Source: Petunia secreta (Eukaryota > Streptophyta > Magnoliopsida > Solanales > Solanaceae). Taken from it: a stretch of 64,000 bases of DNA. Positions within the stretch are counted from its first letter, which is position 1. Each line of letters begins with the position of its first letter. Made by a program: the position numbers and the translations under genes. Under the pieces are notes generated by a model, which searched no databases, was not told the DNA's origin, and saw only the letters and a list, made by a program, of their open reading frames with translations. Below, one piece after another: positions 1 to 11,177 of the stretch. The stretch spans positions 7,254,001 through 7,318,000 of the forward strand of contig JARKIP010000011.1 of NCBI GenBank assembly GCA_029990175.1. Direction: 5' to 3'.

Positions 1-1013
1 TTTATGAAATTCAATCTTTCACTGATTCGGGCTTCACTTAAGCCTAACTTCAATCCATCGTGATTGAATTTGAACTTTGTTTAAGCTTAACTTCAGTCCA
101 CGGAGCTGAAATTGATGTCTGAATTCATATCAAAGTTCGAAGTTGAGGCTAATTTTGTACTTTTGTCTGAGGCTAGGGCTGACATCAGACAAAAGAGCTG
201 ATGTTAAAGTGGTTATAATTTGCAAAATTTTCAAAAGTAGTTGCACCTTTACTTGCCCTTTGGCAAATAAGCTGCTCCACGAAGTTTTGCTCCGTGAATA
301 GAGGAAAATTTTGATGCGTAGCTTTTTTTGGACAAGTTCAGCCCACCATAAGGGTTGAAGTTTAACTTCAACCCATAAGGGTTGAAGTTTATGCATCTAT
401 GCCTAAAAGTTCAGCCCCAACAGATTGAAGTTGAACTTCATAAGTTAGGCATGAAGTTCAACCCACAAGGTTTGAACTTCAGCCTTTGAACTTCATGCCT
501 ACAAAGATTGAAGTTTCAAAAAATGGTCTCTCATGTAAAACAATAAAAAAAAAGTGGCTTCAAACCAAATATCAATGACAAAAGTGGCATGTGGGCGAAA
601 TTTTTACAAAGTGCACAAATAGCCTATTTGCACAATGCTTAGCTATTTAAGGCGTAGCTACTTATTGAAAAATATTTAGCTCTGACCACTTTATGAAATT
701 CAATCTTTCACTGATTCGGGCTTCACTTAAGCCTAACTTCAACCCATCGTGATTGAATTTGAACTTTGTTTAAGCTTAACTTCAGTCCACGGAGCTGAAA
801 TTAATGTCTGAATTCATATCAAAGTTCGAAGCTGAGGCTAATTTTGTACTTTTGTCTGAGGCTAGGGCTGACATCAGACAAAAGAGCTGAAGTTAAAGTG
901 GTTATAATTTGCAAAATTTTCAAAAGTAGTTGCACCTTTACTTGCCCTTTGGCAAATAAGCTGCCCCACGAACTTTTGCTCCGTGAATAGAGGAAAATTT
1001 TGATGCGTAGCTA
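1..1013. repeat. Duplicated AT-rich repeat, two copies spaced 689 bp
   Basis: Bases 1-324 recur at 690-1013 with only a few substitutions. Copy A may continue left of the window. The spacer (about 325-689) is rich in short direct and inverted copies of a motif like CCATAAGGGTTGAAGTT, mostly between 340 and 510. No convincing coding frame, terminal inverted repeat or target duplication was found, so the class (satellite-like, MITE cluster or decayed LTR pair) is open. The 324-bp copies could be LTRs of a very small element, but they do not start with TG or end with CA. Confidence 0.7.
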
Positions 1014-1830
1014 TTTTCAAACACGCTCAATAAGAATTATCCATTATTTCAAAATTAATTGAGAAATAGCCAAAAAACCGCGCACATACTTACACTCTAT
1101 TAGTGTTGGCATACCCCAGACTAGTCCCATGTTTTTATACAGAGACTTTGAACTAACATGTTCAAAGTCCCATTATAGGGATTCATCTCTGGAGCTATAT
1201 ATATATATATATACTGGAATTTTGAACTGACCAGTATTTTATATTGGGATTAGTGTTTAAGTGATCTCAGTATTATCTGTTTAGAAATGACTATTTTTCA
1301 GCAAATTTATTTTTGATGGTTACGGATCAATTAGCGTGTGCCAAATATGCGAAATTTTTACGTGAATAGAAGACGTGTTACCAGGCTCTTAGTCATCAAT
1401 ATTTCAGATCCACCAAGCATATAGAGTGGGAAGAGATCCGAATCCTTGTCCGAAAAAACTTACATGTGCAGAGCGTTTGACCAGGTTTCCAGCAACTCTA
1501 TCCGGAAATGTACATCTGGCAAAAAATTTTGCAAAACCCAACGTGTTTGTATGTTTGTTTTAGAATTCTTCTGTTTCAGAATTCTTTTTTTCTTTTTCGG
1601 GAAACAACTTTAATGCTATTTTCTTTTAAAGAGCCTAACAGACCAAAGACACCGAGGAAAGTGTTTTCTCCTTCGTTTAAAAGAGATTTCTTTATAGATG
1701 CAAAGTGCGGGAGAAGCTGGGACAAATTTAGGCTGAAGTATATGGCGTGATTAATATTGAAACGACTTAATGAAGAGGGAAATCATATAATACTCAACTT
1801 ATTTGAAATTGAGAAGTAATTGTAGTGGTG
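1014..1830. other. Intergenic DNA, no gene seen
   Basis: AT-rich sequence with a TA microsatellite around 1196-1213. The only open frame of any length (1508-1750) has low-complexity, Phe-rich content and no recognisable domain. It ends at the TTGGG target site of the downstream retrotransposon. Confidence 0.5.
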
Positions 1831-1835
1831 TTGGG

Positions 1836-2374
1836 TGTATTGGGTAAAAATCGATCCGCGATGATTCGCCTCGGTCATGTAAATCTTAACGACCGAACAC
1901 GTATCAAAAGGACAAGCGCCGAAGCGATTGAACAAACCGCCGAGGCCATGGTACCGAGGTCGCTACCGAAGGCGAGCCGCAAGCTGAGCTTCGGTAACAG
2001 CCACCTCGGTCAAACAGCAGGGCATCACCACCGAGGCCATTTATTCGCGCCTCGGTGAATCCCCCCGGTTCAAGCGGCTCTGCAGCCCACTAACTCCTCC
2101 ATTAATGCCAAGAATGTGGGTTAACGCATGAATGATAGTGGAGAACGTGGGCAAGGCCCCTAGGCCTATAAATAACACTTCATTTTGTATGATAGGGATC
2201 CAGAAATTTGTACTGAAACCCTGCCCAAATTTATACTCACAATCATATATTAAAATACAGTTATTTTTCCGCATTTACATCTTTTTCGTGTGTCTATTTA
2301 ACTTTGATACGAAGAATTGCTTATATTCGAATCCAAATTCGATTTGTAATCCTAAACTGATTTAGGCCCATACA
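1836..2374 (+). repeat. 5' LTR of the Tat element
   Basis: Starts TGTATTGGG and ends CATACA. It aligns base for base, with no net indel, to 9357-9895. It holds a TATA box at 2167-2174. Several CCGAGG/CCTCGG motifs lie in the U3 half. Confidence 0.93.
2167..2174 (+). promoter_or_regulatory. TATA box of the 5' LTR
   Basis: TATAAATA lies about 200 bp before the LTR end, as expected for the U3 promoter. The same motif is kept in the 3' LTR at 9688-9695. Confidence 0.7.
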
Positions 2375-2377
2375 AAT

Positions 2378-2395
2378 TGGCGCCGTCTGTGGGGA
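2378..2395 (+). other. Primer binding site of the Tat element
   Basis: TGGCGCCGTCTGTGGGGA begins three bases after the LTR end. This is the standard PBS form of many plant Tat elements. From memory it is assigned to tRNA-Arg; the tRNA identity was not checked. Confidence 0.75.
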
Positions 2396-2465
2396 TATAA
2401 GCAGTAATATTTTGTTCTAAAGTTTCACGTCCGTTTTTCATCAAAGCTTACGATTTAACAACGTT

Positions 2466-5040
2466 ATGGCTGACAATGGCGGTAACAATAGTGAATGGGC
2501 TGACGTTCCGTTGAACCAACAGCCCATCTCACCAGTATTTTGGAGAGCGTGAAGCGGAGAAAAGCGACAAGGACCCATAATGCTTAAAGCGTGAAGCGTG
2601 AAGCGAAGCGCTCGCCTCATCGAAGTGAAGCGAATTAAAGGAAAAAAAATATCAAATGAATAAAACAACTAAATAAACAAAACAAACTCAACAAAAACAA
2701 TATATAAAAGCAAATCTTTCAATATAAATTTAAGCTTTTTTATAAGCGGATTCTTTATAATCAATTTATCAATTTACAAGCTGATTTTAGGGGGGAAAAA
2801 ATATTAATCAATTTATTAACTGTTTTTCATAATAAAACAAAAGATTTGCAAAAACAGAGAAATAAGGTAAAAGATATAGCTTTATATGCCTGGAAAAAAA
2901 CAAAGTCAGAAGGTAAAACAAATATAGCTTTGTAAGCTACCTGAAAACAAAAAAGGGTAAACAGAATATCTTTACAAGATGCTGGGGAAAAAAAGAAGTG
3001 AAAACAGGGGCTGCCAGCAAAACCCTAGCAGCGAACAAATACATAGCTGCCAGAAGAAGAAAGAAGAAAATTTATTGGAACCATCTTCAAACCCTAGCAG
3101 AAATGAAGTCGCCTATTTCAACAAAATGATATTCAGCTTTCTTTTATTTTAAAACAGGTCTCCATCTTTCCCTGTTCCTTTCAAAAGGTCAACTTTTATT
3201 AAAAAAGATACAAAGTGAGACAAAGCGCACGCTTCACATCTGCTTGCTTCATGCTTGTCCAAGAAGCGACCGCTTCATTGAAGTCGCCTCGCCTAAGACC
3301 TTAGAAGCGCCCTATGCCCGCCTCGCCTCGCTTCATCGCTTTAAGCGGTGAAGCGGCCGCTTTTCAAAACACTGCATCTCACCAATGACAACTGAAGAGT
3401 TCCAGATTTATGTTGTCACTACGTTAAGAGCTCTCCAAATTAGACAGGATGAGCAAGCCAACATTAATGCTGCGTTCCGCGCTTTGTTGGAAGCGAGGAA
3501 CAGTGCTGCACCGAATAGCACCCAGCCTTCGACTCCTGGTGGAGGCATCCCGCTCTTCGTTCCTATGGGCGCGATAATAGGGGGACCTCACAACGGGGCC
3601 ACGTCTGGGGGCTCGGGGAACAATCCAACTACCACGCCACACTTCGGGACGATTCCCACCGTGGCTGAAACAACATCCTCGGTTGATGTTGAAAAACTGA
3701 GCAGGGAAATTGAGGCTCGCATCGAGGCGCGTGTGGAAAAGCACCTCGAAGGGGTGCCGGGGATAACAAAGGAGGAAGATGACCTCGATATTGATCAATA
3801 CAGGGAGCTGCCCTTCAAGCCCGAAGCGGCTCCAGCCCCAACTCCCAAGGGCTACTCATATTCTTGAAGAAATATGATGGGACTACCGATCCCAGAGAAC
3901 ACATAAGAGAATATATGGCAATGGTGAAGAGCAATGACCTAACGGCTATACAGCTCGAGTCGATGTTCTTGAAGAAATTTGGCGAGTCTTTAGAGAAGGG
4001 GGCTCTACGTTGGTATATGTGCTTGCCAGCGGGGTCGATTTCCACCTTTAAGGAAATGTCAAGCGCCTTCGTCAAGGCACACACCGGGGCACAAAAGATC
4101 CTCCAAAGAAAGGAGGATATATGCGAAGTGAAACAAAAGCCCGGTGAGCCACTCAAAGAATTTCTTGAGCGATTCCACGCCGAGCGCATGGAATTACCTC
4201 GGATGGATGATACCTTGGCCATCATGGAATTTGAAAAAGGTATCAATATTCGCAATTCTGACGCTGCCGTCGAACTGCGAAAAGAGCTCCAACAATATCA
4301 GGTCCTAACGTGGGAGGATCTGCACAAGCGCGCTTACTCCAAAATTAGATTGGAGGAGGCTGAATTCAAAAGCCGAGGTTATCATCAACGAAACCGAGGC
4401 GAATCTTCGAATCGCGCGCGAGGCGCCGCGAAGCAACCCAAATGGGAGGTATGAGCCATATACCTCGACAATGCAACATGTCAGCCAAAGGCTGGGAAAC
4501 TCCTTCGGTAATTCATACCCAAATTCACACATAAGCCAAAGGCTCGGAGGGAAGGTTCAACTCAATACGAACCAAAGAAATCCCTCAAGCTCAGCTTCGG
4601 CTCCAAAAAAGGATCTACCTTGGATCCAAGACTACAACTTCAATATATCGACCTCGGAGCTGGTCAATGAAGTCAAAGGGACTGCTGGGGTAAGGGTTCC
4701 CAAGGACATGAGTACCCGGGCAGATAAAAGAGACCACAATCTGCACTGTGAATTCCACGCAGATTATGGCCATAGGACCGAGGATTGCAAAGCTTTGCGC
4801 CTCGAGTTAGCTCACTTGCTGAAGAAGGGAGTCTTGGTTGACTTCCTCACTGACAAGGGGAAAGACAATTTCTCCAAGAACCGAGGTGATGGTCAACCAC
4901 CTCGGGCTCCACCCCTGGAGAGTAGTGAATGTCATTACTGGGGGATCAGAGGTGAACGTCGTAAATTTCGCCGCGGCCAAGAAGTTCGCCAAGCTATCCA
5001 TTACCATGGAGAAAAGAACCCGAGTTGGAGGCTCGGGTAA
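2466..5040 (+). pseudogene. gag of the Tat element, split and frameshifted
   Basis: Gag forms the particle that packages the element RNA. The ATG at 2466 opens a frame that is cut at codon 23 by the hAT insertion (2533-3374). It resumes at 3385 in the frame it would have without the insert. It then breaks at about 3860 (shift into the 3864-4454 frame) and again near 4450 (shift into the 4471-5040 frame). The 3864-4454 part has the retrotransposon gag capsid core around a conserved REHIREYM motif. Near 4735-4790 there is a zinc-knuckle-like C-x2-H-x4-H-x4-C pattern instead of the usual CCHC. A further frame change leads into pol at about 4840. It belongs to the same family as the minus-strand gag at 62584-63983. 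Confidence 0.85.
2533..3374. mobile_element. Non-autonomous hAT-type DNA transposon inside gag
   Basis: 842 bp. The ends are imperfect inverted repeats: CAGTATTTTGGAGAGCG on the left, and CAGTGTTTTGAAAAGCG read inwards from the right. An 8-bp target duplication, CATCTCAC, flanks it at 2525-2532 and 3375-3382. Eight-bp duplications and CAG..CTG ends are typical of the hAT superfamily. Subterminal regions are dense in GAAGCG/CGCTTC motifs, as is usual for transposase binding. There is no coding capacity, so it would need transposase from elsewhere. Confidence 0.88.
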
Positions 5041-8000
5041 AGACAATGTGTTTGACGATGATGACTGTGATGGGATGATGTGCCCCCATCACGACGCTTT
5101 GGTCATCATGGTGAGAATCAACGACTCTGACATCAAAAGAGTCTTGATCGACCCCGGTAGCTCGGTCAATATAATCAGCTACGGGGCTGTTAAGAAAATG
5201 TGGCTAAAAGGGGAGGTTGTCCCTAAATCAACAGTGTTAGCTGGCTTCAACAACTCCACGGAGAAGACGTTGGGTGAGATCACACTCAAGACATTCGCCG
5301 AGGGGGTTACTAAAGAAACTCTGTTCCAGGTCATGCCCGAGGATTTGGCATACAATGTAATCCTCGGAAGGCCATGGATCCATTCCATGGAAGCTGTCCC
5401 CTCCACTTTACATCAAGTGATTAAATTCCCTACACCTTGGGGAGTTCGATCAATCAAAGGGGAGCAACGAGTAGCGAGGGAGTGCTACTCGGTTGCGTTA
5501 AAAAGTGGAGTCGCCCCGATTGGGCCAAAGCAATAGCAACGACAGGAACTGGGGTCAAGCGGGGAGGACGCCCGAGGGGAAGTTGAAAAGATTCCAGCTT
5601 GTATTCAAGAGCCTCGGAAGCAAAAGGCCGAGGATTCAACCGTTGAAGAGTTGGAATCTTTCACCCTATTGAAAGAGTTCCCCGATAGGAAAGTGTTTGT
5701 CGGCTCGGAGTTGGACCCGGAGTCGAAAAAGGCGATCATTGAAGTTTTGAAGTCCAACCATGACTGTTTTGCTTGGTCCCATTCAGACATGACGGGTATC
5801 GATCCGGAGATCATGACTCACAAACTGAATGTGGACCCAAAATTCACCCCGATAAAGCAGAAGAAAAGACCTCATGCCGGGGTCAAAAAGAAGGCGATCT
5901 AGGATGAAACCACCAAGCTACAAGAAAATGGTTTCATAAGAGAAGTGAAATACCCCGAATGGCTGGCCAATGTGGTGGTCGTACCGAAGAAGAATGGCAA
6001 GTGGAGAATGTGTGTAGACTACACCGACTTGAACAAAGCTTGCCCCAAAGACTCATATCTATTGCCACAAATTGATAGGTTAATAGACTCCACGGCTGGA
6101 CACAAACTATTGACCTTCTTGGATGCATATTCGGGCTATAATCAGATCCTCATGGACCCGAAGGACGAAGAGAAGACCTCGTTCATCACTGACCGAGGTA
6201 CTTTCTGTTACAAGGTGATGCCCTTCGGTTTGAAGAACGCCGGGGCGACCTACCAAAGGTTGGTATGTCGCATGTTTAAAGAATATATTGGAAAGTCTAT
6301 GGAGGTCTACATAGACGATATGCTCATCAAATCGATCCAAACGAAGGATCATTTGAATCATCTGAGGGAAGCCTTTGCTGTTTTGAGGCAATACGGCATG
6401 AAATTGAACCCTGAGAAGTGCGCCTTCGGCATTGGATCAAAAAAATTCTTGGGATTCATTGTCTCTGAACGAGGAATCGAGGCCAACCCAGACAAAATCA
6501 AAGCTATTGAAGAGATCCCCGAGGAGTTGACCGGGGTGAAAGAAGTTCAACGCTTGACTGGCCGAGTCGCCGCCTTGAGTCGATTTATCTCAAGGTCCTC
6601 GGAGTGATGCCACAAGTTCTTCTCCGTTTTGAGAAAAAACAATCACTTCGAATGGACACCGGAGTGTAAACAAGCGTTGAAAGATTTGAAACAATACTTG
6701 GCTAACGCGCCGCTGCTTGCCAAGCCAAAAGAAGGTGAAACATTGCTGGTCTACTTGGCCGTGTCTGAGGTGTCAGTCAGCGCTGTGCTGGTTCGGGAAG
6801 AAGATGGCAAGCAACAACCCATCTATTATATGAGCAAGACGCTCCTCGACGCTGAAACCAGGTATCCACATTTGGAAAAATTAGCACTTGCTTTACTTGT
6901 TACTGCTCGGAAACTACGACCCTATTTTCAATGTCACCCAATAGCGGTAGTTTGAACCTTCCCTTTAAGGAGTATATTGCATAAACTTGAGCTATCAGGG
7001 AGGTTATCATAATGGGCGGTAGAGTTGAGCGAGTATGATATCACCTATCAACCTCGGACTGCCATTAAATCTCAATTCTTGGCAGATTTCGTGGCTGATT
7101 TTAGTATTGAAATTTTGCCCGAGGCAAAAAAGGAAAACTCCATGGCAAAAGGAACTTCCTCGGGACTATGGATACTTCACACCGATGGAGCAACAAACTC
7201 CAAAGGTTCAGGGTTAGGCATAGTCTTGAGAGCACCCACCGGGGAGAAAGTCAGGCACTTGGTTCGGTTCAAGAAAGTGACCAACAACGAGGCAGAATAT
7301 GAGGCAGCTTTAGCGGGTTTGGAGCTGGCCAAAGAAATGGGGGTTGAAAGGATCGAACTAAGGTGTGACTCACAATTGGTAGTGAACCAGGTCCTCGGTG
7401 ATTATACGGCTCGGGAGCCCAGAATGCAATTATACTTGGATCGAGCACAAAGAATCTTGGCCAAATTCCAAGAATGGCAAGTTAAACAAGTGCCTCGGGA
7501 AGAAAATACCAAGGCTGATGCCCTGGAAAATCTCGGTTCAGCGATCGACGAAGCTCACTCGGGGACTGACTCAGTGGTTCGGCTGCTGTCCGCACAAATG
7601 AGAGAGATAAAGTTGCAAGTCAACTCAGTGGACAATCGATGGGATTGGCGAAGTAAGTTCATCTCCTACTTCGACTCGGGGACTGTCCCCCAAGACAAAA
7701 AAGAAGCAAAGAAGTTAAGAACCCAAGCAGCTTCGTATCACCTAATCGAGGGTAACCTGTATAAAAGGTTATATTGCGGCCCGATGGCCAAATGTTTGGG
7801 TCCCGATGAGGCAAGATACGTGATGGCCGAAGTGCACGAAGGCGAATGTGGCAACCACTCGGGGGGAAAGTCCTTGGTGCGTAAGTTATTAAGAGCTGGG
7901 TATTATTGGCCCACAATCAGTGCCGATGTGAAAGCCTCCGTGCAAAAATGTGATAAATGCCAACGCCATGGGCGAATGATCCACCAACATGCCGAGCCTC

Positions 8001-8881
8001 TACACTCAGTGGTATCACCTTGGCCCTTCATGAAATGGGGGATGGACATTGTTGGACCATTGCCCAAGGGAAAGGGTGGTGTTCGCTTCATTTTAGTACT
8101 AACTGATTACTTCACAAAATGGGTGGAAGCAGCGGCTTTCACCGAGGTAAAGCAAAAGCAAGTAATCGACTTCATCAAAAAGAACATCATCTACATGTTC
8201 GGCGTCCCAAGAGAGATTGCCTGTGACAACGGTAAACAATTCATGGGGGCAGCCATCACTGATTTCTTCAAGCAGTGGGGGATCAAGAGAATTGCTTCAA
8301 CTCCTTATCACCCAAGTGCCAATGGCCAAGCCGAGTCTTCAAATAGAATTATCATTGAAAATCTCAAGAAGAGACTCGATGAGAAAAAAGGCCCTTGGCC
8401 CGAGGAGCTGCCCGGGGTGTTATGGGCCATGCGAACAACGGAGAAGAACAGCACCGGTGAGACTCCTTTCTCACTTGCTTATGGCATGGATTCCCTCATT
8501 CCCGTAGAAGTGGGCGAACCAAGCCTTCGGTACGCTCACACTGCCGAGGATGCAAACCAAGAAGCAATGCGCATAGAATTGGATCTGCTCGAGGAAAAAA
8601 GAGAATTAGCTTTGGTTCGGCTAGTCGCCCAAAAAAGGCAGATTGAGGCATACCTCAATAGGAAGGCCAAACTCAGAGACTTCAAAGTTGGAGACTATAT
8701 GCTAAAAACTGTAAACCAATCAACAAAGGAAGACAAAGGGGGGAAGCTTATTGCAAATTGGGAAGGGCCCTACAGAGTCAAAGCAATCGTTGGAAAGGGG
8801 TCTTATCAAATTGAGAGTTTGCAAGGTGAACCCGAACATTTGAATTGGAATATCTCCAATCTGAAGCGGTACTACTTCTAG
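4838..8881 (+). pseudogene. pol of the Tat element (PR-RT-RH-aRH-INT), with in-frame stops
   Basis: One reading frame runs throughout. The aspartic protease has its catalytic Asp at 5150-5152 (DPGSS). RT spans about 5910-6600 with YIDD at 6308-6319. RNase H covers about 6629-6955 and the archaeal-type RNase H about 7170-7550. The integrase (about 7750-8800) has an HHCC zinc finger at about 7830-7970 and the D, D, E triad at 8045, 8225 and 8333. The integrase C-terminus ends at 8881 with no chromodomain. In-frame stops are TAG 5534, TAG 5900, TGA 6605, TGA 6953 and a TAA near 7011. After 7025 the frame is open for 618 codons. Several stops look like CAG to TAG or CGA to TGA, i.e. C-to-T changes. 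Not functional as it stands. Confidence 0.92.
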
Positions 8882-9356
8882 TCGAGGTAAATACTTTTCA
8901 ATCTTTTCAAACTCACCAAACAGCCCCGAGCCGAATAATGCTCCCGTGGCATTGACCGAAAATGTACGGACTTGCTCCTCGTTCCATCTTTTTGCTTGAC
9001 CTTTTCAGGAAGCGAACCGAACGATTTCAAGTGCTCGGATCTTCATCAAGATTCACAACCGAACACTGGGGAGGAGTGAGAAGGGTTGATATCGAGGTCG
9101 ACATCGAGCCTCCCAACCGAAGCTTATCTATCCGACAACTGGGGACTTACACCCGGGGAATAGATTTAGTACATTGTAAATTAGCCCGGTAGCGGCATAT
9201 TGTCAATTTGCTTTTATTGAAAATTTGTTTTTCACCCAAGGTCCGCTTCGACTTGGTTCTATGTAAATAGCCAATTTCCGGCTCGCTGATATCAATAAAA
9301 TGACTTTGATCTCATCTATTTTATATGTGTAAATCTTGCACTCCGAAGCTGCTCAA
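8882..9356 (+). other. 3' untranslated region of the Tat element
   Basis: 475 bp between pol and the 3' LTR. It has repeated GGGGAC/CCGAAC motifs but no ORF comparable to the antisense ORF of the second Tat element. The bases just before the LTR (CTCCGAAGCTGCTCAA) do not form an obvious polypurine tract. Confidence 0.6.
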
Positions 9357-9895
9357 TGCATTGGGTAAAAATCGACCCGCGATGATTCGCCTAGGTCATG
9401 CAAATCTTAAAGACCGAACACGTATCAAAAAGACAAGCGCCAAAGCGATTGAACAAACCGTCGAGGCCATGGCACCGAGGTCGCTACCGAAGGCGAGCCG
9501 CAAGCTGAGCTTCGGTAACAGCCACCTCGGTCAAACAACAGGGCATCACCACCGAGGCCATTTATTCGCGCCTCGGTGAATCCCCCCGGTTCAAGCGGCT
9601 CTGCAGCCCACTAACTCCTCCATTAATGCCAAGAATGTGGGTTAACGCATGAATGATAGTGGAGAACGTGGGCAAGGCCCCTAGGCCTATAAATAGCACT
9701 TCATTTTGTATGATAGGGATCTAGAAATTTGTACTGAAACCCTGCCCAAATTTGTACTCACAATCATATATTGAAATACAGTTATTTTTCCGCATTTACA
9801 TCTTTTTCGTGTGTTTATTTAATTTTGATACGAAAAATTGCTTATATTCGAATCCAAATTCGATTTGTAATTCTAAACTAATTTAGGCCCATATA
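9357..9895 (+). repeat. 3' LTR of the Tat element
   Basis: Starts TGCATTGGG, ends CATATA, and is followed by the TTGGG target duplication at 9896-9900. The terminal C of the ending CA is mutated to T. TATA box copy at 9688-9695. Confidence 0.93.
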
Positions 9896-9900
9896 TTGGG

Positions 9901-11113
9901 CACTGGCGGATGACGATAAAAGCTATCACAAGACTCCCTTTCCTACCTACTATCATTAATGACAAATCAATCAATGAATTTGGCTAGATGCAAAAAAGAC
10001 ACTCGCCTCCTTTTGCACTAGAGTACTCTCCTTTGGGTTGGGAAGTTCGATAGCCTTTAGGGCAGGAGCAACAACTTGGTGCATTAAAAAATATAAGAGG
10101 TTGTCAATTCCAAAAAGTTTATCCTAGTTGGACCACGCTATCCTAGTCTTTTCTTGGGTAATCCTGTATTTCTGTTAGTGGAAACTAGTATAGACACACG
10201 ATTATAGAGAAAAGCTCTGGAGGTAAAAAGAACACCGATTCAGATGTTGAGGACACCACAACATCGAACTTCTTAGGGGTTTCAAACGACGACCTTAAAG
10301 CTATAACCGAATCCCAAGCATGCGAAAACCGGGAAAAAGGAGTCTATGTCAAAGTCAAAACTGTAAAAGCATGAACAGCCCAATTTCAAAACGTGACGCC
10401 GACACGGCCCTTTTGGAGATTCTCACATTTGATAATGAGTGGTTTAAGAAAGTAAAGTTCCGCCTAATTTAATGTACTACAATATAATTATAAAGTTTTA
10501 GACAAAGAACTACTGCCTCGCTTGTCCCTACCAAACGTCTGACCTTTTTTCCTCGAGTTGTTTCAACTTGTACCGTGATAATTTTTTTCCTTGTATTATC
10601 AATAATATTCCATTCTAATCAACATTTAATAACTCAAAATAGTAAAAATCTCATATTCACTATCAGACTTACTTTATTTAAATGTACGGTATAACTCACC
10701 TTTTCCGTAACAGTTGTTTTCAGAACAAATGACACCTAGACAGTTCTATGGAGTCTGCCTTCAGCATCTAACTTTCTCCTGGAAGGATTCTAATTCTAAT
10801 AAAAATATAAGTAGTATACCTCTCAAGTTTCAACAAAAGAGGGACTGAAGATGGGTCACAATTTTGCAGCCCACCGAGATATAAATGGCAATTTGCACAC
10901 GGTAGTTCGTAAGCAAAAATTTCTTACATTAAGAAGAATGTCACTCGAGAGCTGGTTCTTTTGGCAACAAAGAGTCCAGCTTTACAGAAATGTCCGAAGA
11001 TGGGTTCTATCTCATTCAACTAGAAGTTTGCAAAAGTGGGATTTTGCAGTGTCCGAATGAGAAGAACAAAACAATAAGAAAAGGTAAACGAAAACGAGTA
11101 TTTACAATTTCCT
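9901..11113. other. Intergenic DNA downstream of ALF4
   Basis: No recognised gene. One ATG-less open stretch (about 10189-10374, plus strand, 60 codons, hydrophilic with a Lys-Asn-Thr-Asp-Ser-Asp segment) has a composition that could be coding, but no family is recognised. A 69-codon ORF at 10851-11060 has no support. The far side presumably contains the end of the ALF4 transcript. Confidence 0.4.
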
Positions 11114-11119
11114 TTTATT
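11114..11119 (-). terminator. Candidate polyadenylation signal of ALF4
   Basis: AATAAA on the minus strand, about 60 bp past the ALF4 stop codon. The position is plausible but the motif is short and common in AT-rich DNA. Confidence 0.4.
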
Positions 11120-11177
11120 AGTTCCAAGAGTCTAGAAAAACATTACCACATCATTGTTGAACAGATTGTTGACAAAG

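Larger units (their letters stand above)
1836..9895 (+). mobile_element. Complete, decayed Tat-lineage Ty3/gypsy LTR retrotransposon
   Basis: Two 539-bp LTRs (1836-2374 and 9357-9895) flank a 6982-bp interior, and TTGGG is duplicated at 1831-1835 and 9896-9900. The domain order is gag, protease, RT, RNase H, a second RNase H of the archaeal type (aRH), then integrase, with no chromodomain. The aRH plus missing chromodomain is the hallmark of the plant Tat clade (Ogre/Retand/Tat groups). I counted about 20 differences between the LTRs, nearly 4 percent. gag has frameshifts and pol has at least five in-frame stops, so it cannot act on its own. No clear polypurine tract lies directly before the 3' LTR. 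A hAT element is nested at 2533-3374. Confidence 0.93.

Noticed and set aside
1836..2374. Small ORFs in the Tat LTRs (1825-2058, 9325-9579)
   Set aside because: They recur only because the LTRs are duplicates. The U3 region is expected to be non-coding.
10189..10374. ATG-less hydrophilic open frame downstream of ALF4
   Set aside because: No start, no recognised family and no splice partner found. Noted only as possible exon debris.
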